Positions 1-6,934 of a DNA stretch of 11,270 nucleotides are shown here, piece by piece. Source of the stretch: Gammaproteobacteria bacterium (GTDB lineage Bacteria; Pseudomonadota; Gammaproteobacteria; Ga0077536); contig DPMX01000265.1 in assembly GCA_003540955.1 (NCBI GenBank), positions 1 through 11,270 of the forward strand, in the 5' to 3' direction. Every line of letters begins with the position of its first letter. Position 1 is the stretch's first letter. The position numbers were made by a program, and so were the translations under genes. The notes beneath the pieces were generated by a model. The model saw only the letters and a program-made list of their open reading frames with translations, was not told the origin of the DNA and did no database searches.

Positions 1-455
1 TTATCATTTAGCTCGAATAGACCGGTGACCTCTGAGTCTGAGTGATAGATCTCATCCGGTACGCGTTGTCGCAAGTTGCGAAATAGGACGCCCCAATGAT
101 TCGGGTGGAAGGCCACAGGTTGTTCCCAAAAGACGTGCCAGGGGGCGTCGATAGTTTGTATGTTATCGGTCGAATCGGGGTGGTGGGGTCGCGCAAAGGT
201 CCGCATCCAAATTGGAACCGGCGTTTCATTCGCGTCGATAAGATTTCGATCGGTTAGGGCTTCAAGCGTGGAGATTTTCATAGCAAGACCTACGCCGCGG
301 TCTTCGAGACGCCCCGCGGAGCGTTCGAATACGCTGACGTTAGCACCGGCTCGTGTTAGTAGTGCTGCAATCGCGCAGGCAGTAATCGAGCCGCCTACGA
401 TACCGACATTTAACCCGTCGGTGAGTTTGGGTTTCTGTTGTTGGAGTTTTTCCAT
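1..455 (-). CDS. FAD-dependent aromatic-ring hydroxylase-type monooxygenase, N-terminal part (runs off left edge)
   Basis: The minus-strand frame opens with ATG at 453-455 and stays open to base 1, giving the first 151 residues. A short leader is followed by a beta-alpha-beta FAD-binding fold: the motif GIVGGSITAC at residues 18-27, then a helix and the strand end VSVFERS, whose Glu would bind the ADP ribose of FAD. The GGSI form of the dinucleotide motif and the following RGVGLAM segment match class A flavoprotein hydroxylases of the 2,6-dihydroxypyridine 3-hydroxylase / PHBH type. These use NAD(P)H and O2 to hydroxylate aromatic or heteroaromatic rings in the cytoplasm. An Ala (residue 26) stands where the last Gly of GxGxxG is usual. 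No Shine-Dalgarno sequence precedes the ATG, but no better in-frame ATG exists and an in-frame TAA lies upstream. The gene is divergent from the LLM monooxygenase and probably shares its control region. The family call is firm; the substrate is unknown and the C-terminal substrate domain is outside the window. Confidence 0.85.
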   Translation of the reverse strand, partial: MEKLQQQKPKLTDGLNVGIVGGSITACAIAALLTRAGANVSVFERSAGRLEDRGVGLAMKISTLEALTDRNLIDANETPVPIWMRTFARPHHPDSTDNIQTIDAPWHVFWEQPVAFHPNHWGVLFRNLRQRVPDEIYHSDSEVTGLFELND

Positions 456-558
456 TGACTCGAGGGCAGTGTTCAAATTTAGGTGCGTTGAGGTGCCGCG
501 ATGTTAGCATATGCTTGGTTCCTGCCAGGACGTATCCGATGTGAAGGAAAATCACGAT
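456..558. promoter_or_regulatory. Divergent intergenic region with two small inverted repeats
   Basis: These 103 bases separate the start codons of the two divergent monooxygenase genes and must hold both promoters. I see a perfect 10-base palindrome AGCATATGCT at 506-515 and, five bases on, a perfect inverted repeat TCCTG-C-CAGGA at 520-530. Either could bind a dimeric regulator. No convincing -35/-10 pair stands out on either strand. Short palindromes arise often by chance, so the operator role is inference. Confidence 0.3.
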
Positions 559-1860
559 ATGCCTAAACAAATACATCTGTCTGGCTTCATGATGTTCTCG
601 CCAGCCTCACACATTCCACTATCTTGGATCCATCCGGATAAAAAGATTGTCCACCGTTGGTACGAACCACAATATTGGGAATCGGTCGCAAATACCCTTG
701 AGCGCGGCGGCTTCGATATGCTGTTTTTAGGCGATTCATTGCACGGTGGAAATACGCCAGACCAGATTAGATATGCGATCCAATTCCCAGTTCACGATCC
801 GGTCGCTCTTGTCACATACTTGTCGGCGACGGTAAAAAAACTCGGGTTTGCGGTGACGATGTCGACAACGTTTTCTCCAGTGTTTAGTTTGGCCCGGACC
901 TTGTCTACGCTGGATCACCTAACGCAAGGGCGTGTCGGATGGAATATCGTGGCCTCTTTTGGAACCGGCGAAGCGCGAAATTTCGGTCTGGACGATCTAC
1001 CACCACACGACGAGCGTTATGATCGTGCTGATGAATATATGAGAGCGTGTTATGCACTGTGGGATAGTTGGGAAGATAATGCCATGGTGATGGACATGGG
1101 TCAGCAAGTTTTTGCCGACCCGGCGATGGTCCATCGTGTCGATTTCAACGGCCGCTGGTATAAAACACAAGGGCCGTTTACGGTTGTTCCTTCACCCCGT
1201 CGTCGGCCCTTCCTATTTCAAGCAGGGCGATCTGAGCGAGGGAAAACATTTGCGGCTAAGCACGCGGATGGAATTTTCAGCGTTGCTCGGGGCTGGCGCC
1301 AGATGCGGACCTTTTGTGATGACATCGCCGGCCGTGCCGAGCGTAATGGTCGCGACCCTATGTCGATTCCTATCCTATGGGCGGCTGCGCCACTCGTCGC
1401 CTCAAGCGAGGCGCAAGCACGTGAGCGCTATGATGAAATTCGGTCGCGCATACCATTAGAGGCGTCTCTTGCACAGATGTCAGCGCACTGGGACATTGAT
1501 CTGTCGAAATTCGATATCGATTGTTCGGTTTCGGGTCTCGATGTACCAGGGATTAAAGGATTATTCGAAATTTACAGTAAAACTGACCCTGACATTACAC
1601 TACGCGAAATTGCTAAGACATATTTATCTGGAGGTGACAGAAATCCCTTTGTTGGTACCCCTACGCAGGTCGCCGACGCGATGCAAAGTTTTCTCGAAGA
1701 CGGCGGTGGTAACGGATTCCAGATAACGCCATCCTATTATGCGCCGGAATATTACGCAGACTTGGTCGAGCTGCTGGTTCCAGTGTTAAAACAACGAGGG
1801 ATCTATCGTGACAACTACGTAGGTACAACATTGCGGGAGCATCTGACTGGAAAGGGTTGA
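559..1860 (+). CDS. LLM-class flavin-dependent monooxygenase, NtaA/SnaA/DszA (nitrilotriacetate monooxygenase component A) family
   Basis: The 433-residue protein is a TIM-barrel bacterial luciferase-like monooxygenase. It would use reduced FMN, supplied by a separate reductase, with O2 to oxidise or cleave C-N, C-S or similar bonds. Family marks run along the whole length: GFDMLFLGDS near 51-60, the block LARTLSTLDHLTQGRVGWNI at 111-130, QAGRSERGKTFAAKHADGIF at 221-240, FVGTPTQVADAM at 364-375, and the usual end with GIYRDNY and TLREHL. The length is normal for the family (about 430-460). The frame is open upstream to ATG 511, but I chose ATG 559 because the protein then starts just before the conserved first strand and AAGGA lies at 543-547. 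No flavin reductase partner (NtaB type) is in the window, so it must come from elsewhere. Members act on substrates such as nitrilotriacetate, EDTA and dibenzothiophene sulfone; which one applies here cannot be told. It converges with the SDR gene and a relic frame. Confidence 0.92.
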   Translation: MPKQIHLSGFMMFSPASHIPLSWIHPDKKIVHRWYEPQYWESVANTLERGGFDMLFLGDSLHGGNTPDQIRYAIQFPVHDPVALVTYLSATVKKLGFAVTMSTTFSPVFSLARTLSTLDHLTQGRVGWNIVASFGTGEARNFGLDDLPPHDERYDRADEYMRACYALWDSWEDNAMVMDMGQQVFADPAMVHRVDFNGRWYKTQGPFTVVPSPRRRPFLFQAGRSERGKTFAAKHADGIFSVARGWRQMRTFCDDIAGRAERNGRDPMSIPILWAAAPLVASSEAQARERYDEIRSRIPLEASLAQMSAHWDIDLSKFDIDCSVSGLDVPGIKGLFEIYSKTDPDITLREIAKTYLSGGDRNPFVGTPTQVADAMQSFLEDGGGNGFQITPSYYAPEYYADLVELLVPVLKQRGIYRDNYVGTTLREHLTGKG

Positions 1861-1864
1861 CAGT

Positions 1865-2068
1865 TTACCGGATTGCTTCTGGCGGGATGCCATGCCCGAG
1901 TAGTACTTTGCCGTAGACCTCAATGTCCCAATCCAAATTTGTAATGCCGTGCGAGGCAAGAAAATTTAAGTCACGATGCATGCGCTATGCGCTCGCTCGA
2001 CTAATATTGGTCCGGTTACTTTTTTCGGCAATGCCATAAATATCTATCTTTTCGAATTCACAAATAAT
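1865..2068 (-). pseudogene. Broken short frame, probable remnant of a helix-turn-helix regulator
   Basis: The gap between the LLM and SDR genes holds, on the minus strand, a 68-codon stretch bounded by TGA (2069-2071) and TAA (1865-1867) and broken once by an in-frame TAG at 1985-1987. Translated across the TAG it reads as well-formed protein. The first part includes DIYGIAEKSNRTNISRASA. After the stop comes RMHRDLNFLASHGITN, and then a beta-like segment LDWDIEVYGKVLL ending GIPPEAIR. The pattern helix, turn, basic polar helix, longer helix ending HGI, then a strand pair looks like a winged helix-turn-helix DNA-binding domain (MarR/Lrp-like topology). The TAG falls inside the presumed recognition-helix region, and no start codon lies upstream before the TGA. 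A 38-codon frame from ATG 1981 would encode only the tail. The remnant call rests on protein-like composition, not on a recognised homologue; chance coding is possible. Confidence 0.4.
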
Positions 2069-2089
2069 TCAAATATAAAGGGTTAGAAA

Positions 2090-2863
2090 TTAGCGTGCCG
2101 GTCCTGACTTCGTCCGCCAGCGGTTCATCCCCACTAACCAGCGATCGATATCCTCATTCTTGCGCGCCATATAACCTTTTACTTCCTGGTGTGGGATCAT
2201 CAGGAACTCCTCTTTCGCCATGGTCTCGATGACGTAATCGGTGAGGTCTTCGGGCTCGATCATGCCATCAAGACTTGCGACGATCGCTCCCTCCGGTCGA
2301 TCCGTCATCGGCGTGCGCACGGCCTGAGGAGCTAACACGGAAACGCAAATGCCTTGATCGCGGTATTTGATCGATACCCATTCTGCAAAAGCCACAGCAG
2401 CATGTTTAGTTACGGAATAAGTCGCCGATTGAATATGGCTCAGGAGTCCTGCGGCTGACGCCGTGTGGATCAGATAACCGCTACCACGCGCGGCCATTCC
2501 TGGGGCAACCGCGCGTACCGCGTATACATGTGCCATCACATGAATATCCCAATTCATTTGCCATTCGTCGTTGGGCTCATCTTCGTCGCCAAGGCGTGCA
2601 ATGCCGGCGTTAGAGCAAAAAATGTCGATCGGCCCTAATGTGTCTTCGACTTCGCTAACTAGATTTTGGATATCGTCCTCGTCCGCAACATTGCATGTCA
2701 CTGCCATGCCGTCGACTTCGGCGGCTACTTCCTGCAATAGGCTTTCTTGTATATCTGCGACCGCAATTGCCTTGGCGCCTTCGGTGCGGAAACGCCGCGC
2801 AAGTGCTGCGCCGATCCCGCTTGCGCCTCCCGTTATTACAGCGATTTTGTCTTTAACTTTCAT
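2090..2863 (-). CDS. Short-chain dehydrogenase/reductase (classical SDR)
   Basis: The 257-residue protein is a cytoplasmic NAD(P)-dependent oxidoreductase of the classical SDR family. The cofactor glycine motif TGGASGIG is at 11-18. An Asp ends the second strand (AVADI, residue 37), which favours NAD(H) over NADP(H). NAG is at 85-87, with catalytic Ser136 (HTASAAG), Tyr149 and Lys153 (YSVTK). Where the catalytic-tetrad Asn usually sits, this protein has His108 in WDIHVMAHVY; from memory this is shared by a subgroup of bacterial SDRs and is not damage. I chose ATG 2863 over an upstream in-frame start at 2893 because AGGAG lies five bases before it and the protein then begins with the usual short leader before strand 1. 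It is divergent from the hydantoinase-type operon and may share its control. A role in oxidising an alcohol intermediate of the same pathway is inference; no substrate can be named. Confidence 0.93.
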   Translation of the reverse strand: MKVKDKIAVITGGASGIGAALARRFRTEGAKAIAVADIQESLLQEVAAEVDGMAVTCNVADEDDIQNLVSEVEDTLGPIDIFCSNAGIARLGDEDEPNDEWQMNWDIHVMAHVYAVRAVAPGMAARGSGYLIHTASAAGLLSHIQSATYSVTKHAAVAFAEWVSIKYRDQGICVSVLAPQAVRTPMTDRPEGAIVASLDGMIEPEDLTDYVIETMAKEEFLMIPHQEVKGYMARKNEDIDRWLVGMNRWRTKSGPAR

Positions 2864-2960
2864 TGATACTCCTAAGCCCGTGAATAAGGCCATTGCATTG
2901 GTGTGCCTAGTGTAGGAGATTACTTAGTCGGAAGTGACAAAAATAATCTAAGGGCACAAG
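2864..2960. promoter_or_regulatory. Divergent intergenic region between the SDR and the hydantoinase A gene
   Basis: These 97 bases carry the start signals of two divergent transcription units. The SDR ribosome site (AGGAG read on minus) is at 2869-2873 and the HyuA site AAGGG is at 2950-2954. Between them are a small palindrome CCTA-GTG-TAGG at 2906-2916 and a looser inverted repeat ACTT-N6-AAGT at 2922-2935. Both could be operators for a shared regulator, but they are short. No strong sigma-70 promoter is visible; TTGGTG at 2898 with TACTTA at 2921 is only a poor match. Confidence 0.3.
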
Positions 2961-5060
2961 ATGGATCAGTCTCATACAAGCGGATGGCGAATAACTGTAG
3001 AGTACGGCGGGACGTTTACGGATGTCGTCGTTGCGGATAACACCGGACGTTTTGTGATTGGTAAGGCATTAACGACCCCGGATAGAATTTATGTTGGGCT
3101 CAAGTCAGCCTTAATTTCTGCCGCAGACACGTTGACTCTCAAATTGCCTGAGGTGCTGGCCAATTCCGATATTTTTATTTACGGTACGACCCGTGCAACG
3201 AATGCGATCGTCACGGGTAACATTGCCAAGACAGCGTTTCTTACAACTGCTGGTTTCCCAGATGTGTTGGTCTTGCGAGAAGGTGGAAAGTTTGACCCGC
3301 ATGATTTTTCAACGCCGTATCCGAAGCCATACATCGCAAGAAGACACACTTTTGAAATCAATGAGCGTATCGACGCGAGCGGAGATGTCGTAACTGCTTT
3401 AGATAAGGAAAAGACCGAAGCCGTAATCCAGTTAATCGGCGAACGCGGTTTTGAAGCGTGTGCGGTTTCCTTGCTGTGGAGTACGGCAAATCCGAAACAC
3501 GAAAAGCAGATCGGGGGGCTAATTAGAAGTTTGCTACCTGATCTACCATTCACTTTGAGTCACGAGTTAAACCCGATATTACGCGAGTATCGCCGCGGTT
3601 CGTCTGCAGCAATCGATGCCTCGATCAAACCGTTGATGCAAACTCATTTGCGAGATTTGGAATCCGATCTACGTGATGATGGCTATACTGGTGAGATTCT
3701 TGTCAGCACGACGATAGGTGGATGCCTTGATATTGATAGTGTAGTGGAACGTCCGATCCATACCGTGCGGTCTGGTCCGGCGATGGGACCGGTGGCGGGT
3801 CGGCGTTACGCTGAACTCGAAGAGCAAGTTGGAGCGGTGCTCGTCGTTGACATGGGTGGTACGACGTTCGATGTTAGCCTTGTTCGCGATGGCAAGATCT
3901 CGATTACTCCAGAAACTTGGCTAGGCGAACGTTTTACAGGTCATATGCTCGGGATCCCAGCTGTCGATGCACGTAGCGTCGGTGCTGGCGGCGGTTCGAT
4001 CGCCTGGCTGGACTCTGCTGGTTTGCTACATGTGGGGCCCCAGAGCGCGGGCGCTAATCCGGGCCCGGCATGTTACGGCCTCGGCGGTCTAAAGCCCACG
4101 GTGACTGACTGCGCGTTGGTACTCGGTTATATCGATCCGGGTTTCTTCCTCGGGGGACGTATGCAACTTGATGTCAAGGCGGCTGAACGGGCGATAGAGA
4201 CGATTTCAGGGCCATTGGGGATCTCTGCTAGAGCCGCCGCATTTTCAATTTTTGCGGTTTCGAACGAAACGATGATTAATGCCATAAAAGACATCACCGT
4301 AAGTGAGGGAATCGATCCGAGCGAAGCGGTAATTGTTGCTGGTGGTGGTGCGGCGGGCCTTAGCATTGTACCTATCGCACGCGAGCTAAAGTGCCGGGCA
4401 GTTATTGTTCCCCGTACCGCGAGTGTGCTCTCGGCCTGCGGTATGCAGTTCTCTGATATTCAAGTCGAGCAGAGTGCTGCCGTGACGACTCGCTCCGATG
4501 CTTTCGATCGTGATGCGGTGAACCAATGTTTGGACGATATCGATAGGAGCCTCGCCGTTTTTGCTGAAAAGCTTGCAAGTCGCGGGTTCGACGCGCGGTC
4601 GACACATTACCGGGTGGATGCACATTATGCTGCTCAGGTTTGGGATATAGCTGTTGATCTACCGGCTTCGCGTTTAGAATCGAAGACGTTGGTAGACCAA
4701 CTTGTTGAAACATTTCATGCCAATCATCGACGTATATTTAGCGTCGAAGACCGCGCGAGTCCGATTGAGTTTTTAAATTGGACAGGTCGACTCGCGATCC
4801 GCTTACCTCAAGCTAAAGTCGCTGCGAGTGCGATCGACGATAATGGTGCGACGCGCATGACTCGCACAGTGTTGTTTGATATTGACGATCACCGAGAGGC
4901 GACGATTGTGCGGGGAGATTCGGTTTCGGTAGGTGAGTTGATCGTGGGACCGGCTATCGTTGAAGAGGCGACTACTACCTTGGTAATACCACCTGGAGCT
5001 CGCGCGACATTGAGTTCTGCGGACAGTTTTTTAATTGAATGGATACCTGAAGTAGACTAA
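2961..5060 (+). CDS. Hydantoinase/oxoprolinase family protein, subunit A (HyuA type)
   Basis: The 699-residue protein matches the full length of HyuA-type subunits. The N-terminal hydantoinase/oxoprolinase domain has VEYGGTFTDVV at 13-23, YGTTRATNAIV at 74-84 and a family-typical ERID segment near 135-138. The central ASKHA-like ATP-binding domain has VVDMGGTTFDVSLV at 295-308, GAGGGSIAW at 341-349, GANPGPACYG at 364-373 and AGGGAAG at 460-466. The C-terminal beta domain has HYAAQVWDIAVDLP and VGPAIVEEATTTLVIPPGA. Relatives couple ATP hydrolysis to opening of cyclic amides (N-methylhydantoin, 5-oxoproline, caprolactam) or to carboxylation (acetone, acetophenone carboxylase). Glu14 stands where an Asp is usual in the first DxGGTFTD motif. 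AAGGG six bases before the ATG supports the start. The B subunit follows after 48 bases and an aminotransferase after that, so a C-N bond hydrolysis role is favoured over carboxylation. The exact substrate is unknown. Confidence 0.93.
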   Translation: MDQSHTSGWRITVEYGGTFTDVVVADNTGRFVIGKALTTPDRIYVGLKSALISAADTLTLKLPEVLANSDIFIYGTTRATNAIVTGNIAKTAFLTTAGFPDVLVLREGGKFDPHDFSTPYPKPYIARRHTFEINERIDASGDVVTALDKEKTEAVIQLIGERGFEACAVSLLWSTANPKHEKQIGGLIRSLLPDLPFTLSHELNPILREYRRGSSAAIDASIKPLMQTHLRDLESDLRDDGYTGEILVSTTIGGCLDIDSVVERPIHTVRSGPAMGPVAGRRYAELEEQVGAVLVVDMGGTTFDVSLVRDGKISITPETWLGERFTGHMLGIPAVDARSVGAGGGSIAWLDSAGLLHVGPQSAGANPGPACYGLGGLKPTVTDCALVLGYIDPGFFLGGRMQLDVKAAERAIETISGPLGISARAAAFSIFAVSNETMINAIKDITVSEGIDPSEAVIVAGGGAAGLSIVPIARELKCRAVIVPRTASVLSACGMQFSDIQVEQSAAVTTRSDAFDRDAVNQCLDDIDRSLAVFAEKLASRGFDARSTHYRVDAHYAAQVWDIAVDLPASRLESKTLVDQLVETFHANHRRIFSVEDRASPIEFLNWTGRLAIRLPQAKVAASAIDDNGATRMTRTVLFDIDDHREATIVRGDSVSVGELIVGPAIVEEATTTLVIPPGARATLSSADSFLIEWIPEVD

Positions 5061-5108
5061 GTTGCCAGAAAATAGCATCTCACTTCGATAGTAAGCGAGT
5101 ACTAAACA

Positions 5109-6920
5109 ATGGATAGCGATAGAGACATTCCACACAAAGAAAAATCCTTATCACCAATGCTTTTAGCGGTACTTGCCAATCGCTTTGACGGGGTGGTGCG
5201 TGAGATGACCAATACGATGCTGCGCACAGGACGGTCGGCCGTGATCAACAGCGCAAGGGATTTCTCTTGTGGAATCACGACAGCCGATAATGAGTTGTTT
5301 GCGACTGCCGAGGGGTTGCCAGCCCACGTATATGGACTCAATCTGCAAACTGCTGCGGTATGCGAATATCATGACGATATCAAGGAAGGTGATGCGTACT
5401 TACATAACGACCCATATAGCGGCAATTCGCATCCCGCAGATCATACGCTGATAGTGCCGGTTTTTTGGGAAGGTGAGCACTTGTTCAATGTCTGTGCCAA
5501 AGCGCATCAGGCCGACATCGGTAATAGTATACCGACTACCTATCATGCTGCGGCTCGAGACGTGTACGAAGAAGGCGCGTTGCTTTTCCCGGCGGTGCGA
5601 GTTCAGCGCGATAGGGAGACTATCGAAGACATAATTAGAATGTGTCAGCGGCGGATCAGGGTGCCGGATTATTGGCACGGAGATTTTCTATCGATGTTGG
5701 GATCCGCCCGCACCGGCGAAAATCGGATCCATGATATTTTGCGGAAATACGGTAAGGCTACAATCAAACGTTTCGCTACGGAGTGGTTTGACTATAGCGA
5801 AGCGCGGATGCGGCAAGCGATCAAAAAACTTCCAGCTGCAGTAATCGAACGAGAAAGCTTTCATGATCCGATGCCACCTATGCTTCCGGATGGTATCCCG
5901 GTTCGGGTTAAGCTTGTTGTCGATCCAACGGTCGGGACGATAGAGATAGACCTTACTTCGAACATTGATTGCATGAACAACGGACTCAACTTGTCTGAGG
6001 CCTGTTCGATCAGTAATTCAGCTGCTGGTGTTTATAATTGTTTACCTTCCGATATACCGCGCAATGGCGGCTCCTATCGTTGCCTAAAATTGAAATTGCG
6101 CGATGGATCTGCGATCGGTATTCCGCGTTTCCCACATAGTTGTTCAGTCGCGACGACTAACGTCTCGGAACGTCTGCTGAATCTTGTGCAGGCTGCGCTA
6201 GCGGATCTTGGCGAAGGCTATGGTCTGGCTGAAGGTGGACTGGGTATGGGGGCCGGCATGTCAGTTATTTCTGGCAGGGACGCCCGACACAATGATCATA
6301 GTTATGTTAATCAGCTTATCATTGGTAACAACGGTGGTCCGGCGTCACCTGAGTGTGACGGATGGGTGACTTACGGTATCCCAGTCGTTGCAGGGCTAAT
6401 GTATCGTGACAGCGTTGAGATCAACGAGTTAAGTTACCCGATCCACTTTAAAGAGATTCGGCTAACACAAGACACGACGGGGGCCGGATTTAACCGCGGT
6501 GCGCCGGGCGTGCGCATAACTTATGGTCCGAGTAATCATCCTATGACGGTGGTTTTTGCCGCAGACGCGCAAGTCAACCCCGCACGGGGAGTTCGAGGCG
6601 GTCTAGACGGTAATGTAGGTGAGATGCATGTGGTGGATCAATACGGCAATAGAACGCGTGCGCCGAGTGTTGGTGAAATAGAGTTAACAAAGGGAACATG
6701 GCTTAGTGGTTTAGAAACATCCGGTGGTGGTTATGGTGACCCATTACTCCGCGATCCAAAACGGGTCCTTGATGACGTAATGGAACGTTATGTATCACCG
6801 GCGTACGCAGCTGATGTCTATGGCGTGGTGTTAAAGGGAAAAATTGACGATGAGACGCTTGAGCTTGATTTAGCGGCTACGGACGCGCGACGGGCAGGGA
6901 TGCGGGTCTCCGGCGACTAG
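5109..6920 (+). CDS. Hydantoinase/oxoprolinase family protein, subunit B (HyuB type)
   Basis: The 603-residue protein is the usual partner of HyuA; together they form the ATP-dependent cyclic amidase or carboxylase complex in the cytoplasm. Family marks: LANRFDGVVREM near 22-33; LHNDPYSGNSHPADHTLIVP at 98-117 and AHQADIG at 132-138, whose Asp and His residues are likely metal or catalytic positions; GNNGGPASPECDGW at 406-419; TGAGFNRGAPGVRITYG at 457-473; and GGGYGDPLLRDPKRVLDDV at 539-557 near the C-terminus. The length is normal and nothing is truncated. The gene starts 48 bases after subunit A and ends 14 bases before the aminotransferase, so the three are almost certainly co-transcribed. 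The ribosome site before ATG 5109 is weak; a later in-frame ATG at 5157 would cut into the conserved N-terminus, so 5109 is kept. Substrate specificity cannot be read from the sequence. Confidence 0.93.
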   Translation: MDSDRDIPHKEKSLSPMLLAVLANRFDGVVREMTNTMLRTGRSAVINSARDFSCGITTADNELFATAEGLPAHVYGLNLQTAAVCEYHDDIKEGDAYLHNDPYSGNSHPADHTLIVPVFWEGEHLFNVCAKAHQADIGNSIPTTYHAAARDVYEEGALLFPAVRVQRDRETIEDIIRMCQRRIRVPDYWHGDFLSMLGSARTGENRIHDILRKYGKATIKRFATEWFDYSEARMRQAIKKLPAAVIERESFHDPMPPMLPDGIPVRVKLVVDPTVGTIEIDLTSNIDCMNNGLNLSEACSISNSAAGVYNCLPSDIPRNGGSYRCLKLKLRDGSAIGIPRFPHSCSVATTNVSERLLNLVQAALADLGEGYGLAEGGLGMGAGMSVISGRDARHNDHSYVNQLIIGNNGGPASPECDGWVTYGIPVVAGLMYRDSVEINELSYPIHFKEIRLTQDTTGAGFNRGAPGVRITYGPSNHPMTVVFAADAQVNPARGVRGGLDGNVGEMHVVDQYGNRTRAPSVGEIELTKGTWLSGLETSGGGYGDPLLRDPKRVLDDVMERYVSPAYAADVYGVVLKGKIDDETLELDLAATDARRAGMRVSGD

Positions 6921-6934
6921 AAAGGAATTAAATT

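Noticed and set aside
160..507. 115-codon plus-strand frame across the left-edge region
   Set aside because: It is antisense to the FAD hydroxylase frame, which has a clear FAD-binding motif; the plus-strand translation is Ser/Arg-rich with no recognisable domain.
340..576. 78-codon minus-strand frame overlapping the divergent promoter region
   Set aside because: It lies in another frame of the FAD hydroxylase start region, and its translation is rich in His, Arg and Cys with no fold-like pattern.
1880..1900. Possible hairpin GGG...CCC near the end of the LLM gene as a terminator
   Set aside because: The stem is about three pairs with a bulge, the loop is too small and there is no T tract after it.
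2010..2090. AT-rich stretch as a mobile-element end or recombination scar
   Set aside because: No terminal inverted repeats, target-site duplication or transposase remnant are visible around it; ordinary AT-rich intergenic DNA and the relic frame explain it.
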